Below, piece after piece: positions 58,555-64,000 of a stretch of DNA of 64,000 nucleotides. The notes under the pieces are model-generated. The model was not told the DNA's origin, made no database searches, and saw nothing but the letters and a program-made list of their open reading frames with translations. Made by a program: the position numbers and the translations under genes. Origin of the DNA: RGIG7450 sp045648785 (GTDB lineage Bacteria > Bacillota > Clostridia > RUG12999); assembly GCA_045648785.1 (NCBI GenBank), contig JAZROP010000018.1, forward strand, positions 1-64,000. The letters are read 5' to 3'. Each line of letters starts with the position of its first letter. The first letter of the stretch is position 1.

Positions 58555-60261
58555 TTATCTGCTCATTGCGCCTGACCCCGAATTCTCGCCCGAAGGCCGG
58601 GGAACACCCTCATCCCGCCTTGCTGCAGTTGAACTACTGCTGTCTCTCGGCGGCGACGGCTTATCGTTCTCTTCACTCCTTGCTGCCGAAGAAGATTGAG
58701 GCGGCCTGTTCTCATTACTGTTTGTTTCCGGTTGCTGTGGCTCAGCCTGCACCGGCTGAACGACAATTTTTTTCATTTTTGCCATTGTTGCCTGGGTAGC
58801 ATAGAAATAATTTTGCGCAATTTCTCTTGCTCCGTCATAGTCCACCACAAAATATGAGCCGCCCGGCAAATTTGCTGCCTCGCCCGGAGTATTCACAAAC
58901 TCAACTGCATCATTTTCTGCTGTTAAAACAGCCGTGCAGTAATTATATATTTCATCAAATGTCAAATCTGTTTTTAAGTTTTCCTGAGCAATTTTTATAA
59001 GATCATCAATATTGGAGAGACTTTCCAAACTTATCATTTGTTTTACAGTTGCCATGATAAATTCACGCTGAGCTTCCATACGCTGCAGGTCACCTCTCGG
59101 ATAACCCGAGCCGTCGTTATTCTGCCTGAATCTGACAAACTGCTCTGCCTTTTTCCCGTTAAGCACCTGATTGCCTTTTAAAATATAAATATGGAAATCC
59201 TGGTAAGGGTCGTCATATATCATATTAATGGGAACATTCATCTCAACGCCGCCAATTGCATCTATCATCAGCCTGAAGGCATCAAGGTTAACCTCAACAT
59301 ACTTATGGATTTGTATGCCATACGCCATCTGAACCTCCCTTTTAAGCTGGTCAAGCCCAGAATAATATGCAGAATTGAGCTTTTTATCTCTACGCCCGTT
59401 GTTATGAACATATGTGTCTCTCGGAAGCTGCATAATATATGCCTTGTCCTGATTAATATCATAGGTTGCTACCATCATGGTATCTGTACGATAACCATCC
59501 TTATCAACGCCTACAAGCAATACATTGGTATAAGCAAGGGGTTCTCCTGCATTTATTACCGGGGACATAATCTGTGTCATACCACGCGCAACCCCATGTT
59601 CCATCAGCACAGGCATAATCCCCACAGTAAGGGTTATAATGCAGGCAATTATCATAAAAATGCTGCTCATCAATACCGGTGGCCAAAGTCTGCCACCTGT
59701 TGTTTTTTGACGAACAATTTCCTGCTTCTGCTTATTTTCTTTTGGAGTTACCTCAATCATTGGTACTACCGTGGTAGCGTCCAAATCATCTTTATCTTCA
59801 GTTGTTGTAGCAGGAATTACAACAGTCGCTTCTGTATCTACAGGTTTTCCTTCCTTTAATACCCTTGGAACAACCATTGTTGCCTGAACATCAGCAACTT
59901 TTTCCTCTTTCTCTTCAGACACAGTTTGAACAACAATTGTGTCATCCGGCTTTATTTCAGGTTGAGGCTCTATCTCCGCCACCTGCTCACTCTCTTTTTT
60001 ATATTCTTCCTGTTGCGAAGTTGTTTGAGGAATTATTTCTTCCTCCGACTTGTCTGAAATTATCAGCATTTCCGGCATGCTGTCCGCTTCCCGAAGGCTT
60101 TTTGCTATTGAATCAAGAATACTTTCGGACGGACCGCCGGAATTTAAATGCCACGGGTCATAAATTCCTCCCGCAGGCTCCTTTTTAGCACTCCCAACTG
60201 CCGGAACTTCCATGGTTCTCTGCCAGTCCTCAGAGTTATAAATTTCTTTGTCTTCTTTCAT
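58555..60261 (-). CDS. LytR-CpsA-Psr family cell-wall ligase with long charged N-terminus
   Basis: LCP enzymes move lipid-linked polymers such as teichoic acids or capsule onto peptidoglycan. In this 568-residue protein, residues 1-190 are an acidic, low-complexity cytoplasmic region with three repeats of the kind TVVVPxV (ATMVVPRV, ATVVIPAT, ATTVVPMI). One helix follows (about 200-225, SSIFMIIACIITLTVGIMPVLM), then the LCP domain (NVLLVGVDKDGYRTDTMMVATY, LPRDTYV, LNSAYYSGG-like, FVRFRQNNDGSGYPRGDLQRMEAQR) and a Ser/Pro-rich tail. I start it at ATG 60261 (CGGAGAT upstream); the frame is open to 60312. Confidence 0.92.
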   Translation of the reverse strand: MKEDKEIYNSEDWQRTMEVPAVGSAKKEPAGGIYDPWHLNSGGPSESILDSIAKSLREADSMPEMLIISDKSEEEIIPQTTSQQEEYKKESEQVAEIEPQPEIKPDDTIVVQTVSEEKEEKVADVQATMVVPRVLKEGKPVDTEATVVIPATTTEDKDDLDATTVVPMIEVTPKENKQKQEIVRQKTTGGRLWPPVLMSSIFMIIACIITLTVGIMPVLMEHGVARGMTQIMSPVINAGEPLAYTNVLLVGVDKDGYRTDTMMVATYDINQDKAYIMQLPRDTYVHNNGRRDKKLNSAYYSGLDQLKREVQMAYGIQIHKYVEVNLDAFRLMIDAIGGVEMNVPINMIYDDPYQDFHIYILKGNQVLNGKKAEQFVRFRQNNDGSGYPRGDLQRMEAQREFIMATVKQMISLESLSNIDDLIKIAQENLKTDLTFDEIYNYCTAVLTAENDAVEFVNTPGEAANLPGGSYFVVDYDGAREIAQNYFYATQATMAKMKKIVVQPVQAEPQQPETNSNENRPPQSSSAARSEENDKPSPPRDSSSSTAARRDEGVPRPSGENSGSGAMSR

Positions 60262-60262
60262 T

Positions 60263-60865
60263 TTATCTCCGTTCTGCCGCAGATGTAGCGGCTTTGGTCC
60301 GCAGAATTTCATTTCTGAGTTCTACCGAACCCGGGTGAATAATAAGATTTCTGTCAATAATTGATTTTAGCGATTTGTTGACCGCAATCAAAATTGCCCC
60401 GTCCAAATCCCTTTTTGCAATTTCTCTGGTGTCCTTTGCCCAGTCAAACTCACTGTCACGGTTCACCTCTATACAATCGGTAAGAAAAATTATCTTTTCA
60501 AGCAGAGACATTTTTTCTTTGCCTATTGTATGATAAAAAACCGCACTTGCAATTTCATCGTCCAAGCCAAGTGTCTCACTGACATATACAGCTCCGGCAG
60601 GTCCGTGCCAGAGTGCCTTGTTATTAAAAACGATTTCATCCGGCTCTTTGCTTTGGTATGCCTTTTTCATCAGGCGCAGCTGCTCATCTTTAGGAAGCTG
60701 TTTTGCAGCATCATGCACAAGTCCTGCTACCGCAGCTTTTTCGGTATCAACGCCATAAATACCGGCAAGAAGAGCCGAAAGCTCCATAACCCCAAGGCTG
60801 TGTCTGAATCGTTCCTCATTCATCAGCCCGGATATATGATTTTTAAGACTTTCCATGTCAAACAT
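60263..60865 (-). CDS. yqeK: YqeK family HD-domain phosphohydrolase
   Basis: YqeK cleaves Ap4A symmetrically to ADP. The 200-residue HD protein has RFRHSLGVMELSALLAGIYG, LVHDAAKQLPKDEQL (HD motif near residue 50), LWHGPAGAVYV, YHTIGKEKMSLLEKIIFLTDCIEVNRD. I start it at ATG 60865 with AGGTGA upstream; two residues beyond it overlaps nadD. The nadD-yqeK-rsfS order is usual in Bacillota. Confidence 0.94.
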   Translation of the reverse strand: MFDMESLKNHISGLMNEERFRHSLGVMELSALLAGIYGVDTEKAAVAGLVHDAAKQLPKDEQLRLMKKAYQSKEPDEIVFNNKALWHGPAGAVYVSETLGLDDEIASAVFYHTIGKEKMSLLEKIIFLTDCIEVNRDSEFDWAKDTREIAKRDLDGAILIAVNKSLKSIIDRNLIIHPGSVELRNEILRTKAATSAAERR

Positions 60866-60870
60866 CAGTT

Positions 60871-61452
60871 TCACCTGTATAGATTTTTTTCTTTTATATA
60901 TTCAGCCGTTTCAGGCTCCAACATATCTGTCGGCATTTGTCCCGACAATATCATATTCCTTACTTCGGTTGAGGAAACATCAAAATAATCGCAGTTTAAA
61001 AATATTATTTGTGCGCCAAATTTTTCTCGCATAAAATGGGCTTTTTCATCTGCTATTCCGCTGCGTCTTGCTACAACCACTTTGCATTTTTCAAAAATTC
61101 TCTCGGGCTGATACCATTTGTCCATATAATCAAGGCTGTCGCCCCCGACTATAAGATAAAACTCATCCTCAGGATATTCCGAGGTAAAATACTCAAGTAA
61201 ATCAGCAGTGTAACAATTACCCTTTTTTTCAGCCTCGTAGCAGGAAAGTTCAAAGCCAAACCTTTCACACAAGGCGTGGCACATATTAACCCTGTCGGAA
61301 GGGTTTGCCGATATATTTGGTTTATGAGGCGCTTGCCCGGTAGGAACCATTATAACTCTATCAAGATTAAGTTCCTTTTTAGCAGCAAGCATTATTTTAA
61401 TATGTCCTTTATGCGGAGGGTCAAAGCTTCCGCCAAAAATCCCCGTCCTCAT
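60871..61452 (-). CDS. nadD: nicotinate-nucleotide adenylyltransferase NadD
   Basis: Makes deamido-NAD from nicotinate mononucleotide and ATP. The 193-residue protein starts with the nucleotidyltransferase motif GIFGGSFDPPHKGHI (residues 5-18). It also has VPTGQAPHKPN, YLIVGGDSLDYMDKWYQPE and the ISSTEVR-type motif DVSSTEVRN. Its ATG overlaps the obgE stop by one base. Confidence 0.96.
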   Translation of the reverse strand: MRTGIFGGSFDPPHKGHIKIMLAAKKELNLDRVIMVPTGQAPHKPNISANPSDRVNMCHALCERFGFELSCYEAEKKGNCYTADLLEYFTSEYPEDEFYLIVGGDSLDYMDKWYQPERIFEKCKVVVARRSGIADEKAHFMREKFGAQIIFLNCDYFDVSSTEVRNMILSGQMPTDMLEPETAEYIKEKNLYR

Positions 61453-62723
61453 CAGTAAACAAAATCAAATTCGATGTCATACATTCTGACAGTATCATTT
61501 TCCTGAATACCTTTTTCTTCAAGAGCCGCAATTATCCCCTTGCGTTTGAGCGCTGTCTGGAAATGCTGAACCGATTCGTTATCATCAAAGTTTGTGGAGT
61601 CTATGAGATATTCAATATATCCGCCCTCCACAACATATACACCATTTTCCACAGTAACTGTAAAGTCATCCGTTTTATTATCCACCTCAGGAACAACTTC
61701 TATCACATCATAAAGCGGTTCTTTGGGAATATTTTCAAGCTCGCGGTAAACATATTTCATAAGGTCTGCAACGCCGCTGCCGGTAGCTGCAGAAATTTCA
61801 AACACCGGATAACCGCGCTTTTTCATTTCAGCTATAAACTCATCCTTAATCTCGCCATTCATTCCAAGGTCAGTTTTGTTAGCAACAACAATCTGCTTTC
61901 TCTCTGCAAGCTTTTCGCTGTGTTTTTTCAGCTCTGTATTTATAGTGTCAAAATCCTCTATGGGGTTTCTGCCCTCAATTGAGCAGGCGTCCACCACATG
62001 AATAAGAAGTCTTGTTCTTTCAACATGGCGGAGAAACGCATGCCCGAGGCCTACACCCTCGCTCGCCCCCTCGATAAGTCCAGGGATATCCGCTATTACA
62101 AAGCTTGCGCCCTCACCAATTTTAACAACGCCAAGGTTTGGAACAAGCGTAGTAAAATGATAATCTGCAATTTTGGGCTGAGCATCGCTAACTTTGGATA
62201 AAAGTGTTGATTTACCCACATTAGGAAATCCTAAAAGACCTACATCCGCAAGAAGCTTAAGCTCTAAAACAACCTCAAGTTCCTGCCCTTTAAGCCCGGG
62301 TTTTGCAAATTTGGGAACCTGACGAGTAGGAGTTGCAAAATGAACATTGCCAAAACCGCCACTACCACCTTTTGCAGCAACAAATTCTTCTCCGTCATAG
62401 GTTAGGTCAGCAATAACGCCTCCCGTTGCTGCATTTTTTATAACAGTGCCGCACGGTACCTTAATTACAATATCTTCTCCGTTTTTTCCACGACATTTTG
62501 CAGGTCTGCCATCCTCACCGTTTTGTGCTTTATATTTTCTTTTATATCTGAAATCCATAAGTGTTGCAAGCTGAGCGTCTGCACGGAAAACCACATTGCC
62601 GCCCTTTCCGCCGTCACCGCCGTCAGGACCGCCCGCCGCCACATATTTTTCCCTGTGAAAAGATACATGACCGTTGCCGCCTTTGCCTGCTTCAATGTAA
62701 ATTTTTGCTGAATCTACAAACAT
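61452..62723 (-). CDS. obgE: Obg family GTPase ObgE
   Basis: A 423-residue essential GTPase for 50S assembly and, in Bacillus, sporulation initiation. Residues 1-157 form the glycine-rich Obg fold (EAGKGGNGHVSFHREKYV and several GGxGG stretches). The G domain has GFPNVGKSTLLSKV near 166, the switch TTLVPNLG, DIPGLIEGASEGVGLGH and NKTD. The C-terminal OCT domain (about 345-423) ends VRMYDIEFDF. First gene of the nine-gene operon ending with tsaD. Confidence 0.96.
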   Translation of the reverse strand: MFVDSAKIYIEAGKGGNGHVSFHREKYVAAGGPDGGDGGKGGNVVFRADAQLATLMDFRYKRKYKAQNGEDGRPAKCRGKNGEDIVIKVPCGTVIKNAATGGVIADLTYDGEEFVAAKGGSGGFGNVHFATPTRQVPKFAKPGLKGQELEVVLELKLLADVGLLGFPNVGKSTLLSKVSDAQPKIADYHFTTLVPNLGVVKIGEGASFVIADIPGLIEGASEGVGLGHAFLRHVERTRLLIHVVDACSIEGRNPIEDFDTINTELKKHSEKLAERKQIVVANKTDLGMNGEIKDEFIAEMKKRGYPVFEISAATGSGVADLMKYVYRELENIPKEPLYDVIEVVPEVDNKTDDFTVTVENGVYVVEGGYIEYLIDSTNFDDNESVQHFQTALKRKGIIAALEEKGIQENDTVRMYDIEFDFVY

Positions 62724-62978
62724 ATGTGTCCATAGCCTTTCTTTTATATTGGTAAAAATGCATATTTTATCCCATTTTCCTTATAATTTTATCATTTTTA
62801 AGCAAATAATAATATATGCAATTTACACATAAATTATGGTCTGTTTTTGTATGGTTTTATTAATATTTTCTTTTCACTAAACTTCCTGCCTTCAAACGAA
62901 ATAATCTATATTACCTCAAAAAACAAAGAAAATCAAAGAAAAATAAATCTATTTTCAAAATTAAACCTATTTTAAACT
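62724..62978. other. AT-rich intergenic region between obgE and ctsR
   Basis: This stretch is very A+T-rich and holds no gene I can support. The obgE promoter must lie at its left end, but several weak -10-like sequences (TAAAAT, TATAAG) make the choice unclear. No riboswitch or clear hairpin was seen. Confidence 0.5.
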
Positions 62979-63007
62979 TTGAAAATTTACCAATTTATGG
63001 CTATAAT
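62979..63007 (+). promoter_or_regulatory. sigma-A promoter of ctsR
   Basis: TTGAAA (62979-62984), 17 bp, TATAAT (63002-63007). Confidence 0.8.
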
Positions 63008-63016
63008 TTAGACAAA

Positions 63017-63033
63017 GGTCAAAGTTAGTCAAA
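63017..63033 (+). promoter_or_regulatory. CtsR operator
   Basis: GGTCAAA-N3-AGTCAAA is the direct heptad repeat bound by CtsR (consensus RGTCAAA-NNN-RGTCAAA). It lies 9 bp after the -10, over the start site, so CtsR represses its own operon. Confidence 0.92.
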
Positions 63034-63051
63034 GTCGAAAAAGGGAGAAAG

Positions 63052-63501
63052 ATGATGAATATTTCCGATATTATAGAAGCTTTTATAAATGACCGTCTCA
63101 AAGACGAGGATGGTCGCACCGAGATTAGGCGTAACGAACTTGCCGAACATCTCGGGTGCGTTCCGTCGCAGATTAATTATGTTATATCCACCCGGTTCAC
63201 CACTGAGCGCGGATATACTGTCGAAAGTCGACGGGGAGGCGGCGGATATATATCCATAAAAAAAGTTGTTTATCCGACAGATAATACCATTATGCATGTG
63301 GTTAATTCCATTGGAAAAAGCATTGATTTTGACTCGGCAAAGGCAATAATCCGCAATCTGTGGGAATATGATGTTATAACCCGCCGAGAAGCGGAAATAA
63401 TGATGTCTGTACTTACCGATCGCGTTATTCCTCTCCCTCGTGATCAGCGCGGACTTCTCCGCGCAAGACTTTTTAAAAATATGCTTATGCAGCTGAATTA
63501 G
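63052..63501 (+). CDS. ctsR: transcriptional repressor CtsR
   Basis: A 149-residue heat-sensing repressor of clp and mcsAB genes. The N-terminal winged helix-turn-helix is RRNELAEHLGCVPSQINYVISTRFTTERGYTVESRRGGGGYI; the glycine-rich wing (RRGGGGYI) is the heat-sensing loop. The C-terminal dimerisation domain follows from about residue 80. The GGGAG site serves ATG 63052 or the next ATG at 63055. mcsA follows 12 bp later. Confidence 0.96.
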   Translation: MMNISDIIEAFINDRLKDEDGRTEIRRNELAEHLGCVPSQINYVISTRFTTERGYTVESRRGGGGYISIKKVVYPTDNTIMHVVNSIGKSIDFDSAKAIIRNLWEYDVITRREAEIMMSVLTDRVIPLPRDQRGLLRARLFKNMLMQLN

Positions 63502-63513
63502 GAGTGTGATATT

Positions 63514-64000
63514 ATGATTTGTCCAAGATGTTTAAAACGCGAGGCAAGTGTTCATATTTCGCGTAATATAAATGGAAAAAAAGAAGAATTTACAGTTTGC
63601 GAAAAATGTGCCAGAGAAATGGGTTTTTTCGGAAACAATGATTTACTTTTTAACATCAGTGATTTTATGAGTGGTCTAATGGGTAAAGGCATAAGCCCCG
63701 CCCTGTCCGAAGAAAAAATTTGTCCTTCTTGTGGCATGAGCATTGGCGAGCTTGCCAAAACCTCAAAACTTGGTTGCAGCAAATGTTATGAGTTTTTCGA
63801 TAGCTATCTTGAACCCGTAATGAAGCGTATCCACGGAAACACGCGTCATGTGGGAAAATTGCCCCAAAACGCGGACGAAAACTTTAAAAAAGAGCGTCAG
63901 CTTTCTTCTTTGAAGGAAGAACTTAAATCTGCCGTCGCCCGTGAAGACTATGAACAGGCGGCTCTGCTTCGGGATAAAATAAAGGAAATGGAGAGTGAAA
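63514..64000 (+). CDS. mcsA: McsA, zinc-finger activator of the McsB arginine kinase (partial)
   Basis: The visible 162 codons begin MICPRCLKREASVH after GGAGTG. Two zinc-binding CxxC pairs are seen at the start (CPRC, CEKC) and two more later (CPSCG, CSKC). The C-terminal UVR motif (LKEELKSAVAREDYEQAALLRDKIKEME) reaches the window edge. McsA activates McsB, which phosphorylates arginines of CtsR and of proteins destined for ClpCP. mcsB and clpC are expected just outside the window. Confidence 0.93.
   Translation, partial: MICPRCLKREASVHISRNINGKKEEFTVCEKCAREMGFFGNNDLLFNISDFMSGLMGKGISPALSEEKICPSCGMSIGELAKTSKLGCSKCYEFFDSYLEPVMKRIHGNTRHVGKLPQNADENFKKERQLSSLKEELKSAVAREDYEQAALLRDKIKEMESE

Noticed and set aside
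1..64000. CRISPR arrays, tRNA or rRNA genes, insertion sequences, prophage genes
   Set aside because: No repeat-spacer series, tRNA cloverleaf, rRNA sequence, transposase or phage gene was recognised on either strand.

Overview
The window reads as chromosome of a low-GC, spore-forming Bacillota, most likely class Clostridia. Evidence: a sporulation sigma factor (sigG), whiA, a GerS/YdcC-type lipoprotein beside alr, a ctsR-mcsA heat-shock operon, formate-tetrahydrofolate ligase, clostridial-type strong Shine-Dalgarno sequences, and sigma-A promoters close to TTGACA-N17-TATAAT. No rRNA, tRNA, CRISPR array or intact insertion sequence was seen. Most of the window is core genome on the minus strand; accessory material sits near 5.2 kb, 10-11.7 kb and 44-51 kb.

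Layout. 1-5.1 kb (minus): yajC, a TIGR04086 membrane protein and secD (cut by the window edge), then a YihY membrane protein behind a large Tet(M)-like GTPase carrying a C-terminal Rae1/YacP-type NYN nuclease domain. 5.1-10.0 kb (plus): a decayed oxidoreductase pseudogene, then overlapping whiA and dnaE. 10.0-11.7 kb (minus): a secreted papain-like cysteine protease, a membrane-anchored ectodomain protein and a 24-codon mini-gene with its own promoter and terminator. 11.7-15.6 kb: sigG, DUF1836 with an apparently leaderless promoter, DegV, an alpha/beta-hydrolase-like protein and mntP. 15.7-17.8 kb: a second divergent EF-G paralogue.

17.9-32.4 kb is one 13-gene minus-strand operon read from a promoter at 32.47 kb: miaB, ylbF, mutS, mutL, miaA, a HlyD-like protein, yggS, sepF, yggT, ylmH, divIVA-like, ileS and trmD. 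It joins tRNA modification, mismatch repair and cell division. 32.5-36.1 kb (plus): a glycosyltransferase-CsaB fusion, ruvX, DUF1292, a probable 6S RNA and DUF378. 36.1-42.5 kb (minus): metY, a secreted protein, then the DUF6106-nnr-gerS-like-alr-mazE-mazF run. 42.5-50.9 kb: an NSS transporter, a beta-helix glycosidase-like gene, rplU-prp-rpmA with an L21-type leader, and a GH38 alpha-mannosidase with a 34-bp operator-like palindrome, flanked by two pseudogenes. 50.9-62.7 kb (minus): fhs with a DnaA-box cluster in its promoter, and the obgE-nadD-yqeK-LCP-rsfS-leuS-comEA-mnmE-tsaD operon. 62.9-64 kb (plus): CtsR-autoregulated ctsR-mcsA.

Best candidates for something under-described: the GTPase-nuclease fusion at 2.5-5.1 kb, the mini-gene/protease/ectodomain locus at 10.1-11.7 kb, and the DnaA-box cluster at 52.6 kb. 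No large unknown system such as a defence island, biosynthetic cluster or prophage is visible. All family assignments come from reading translated sequence by eye; no database search was run.
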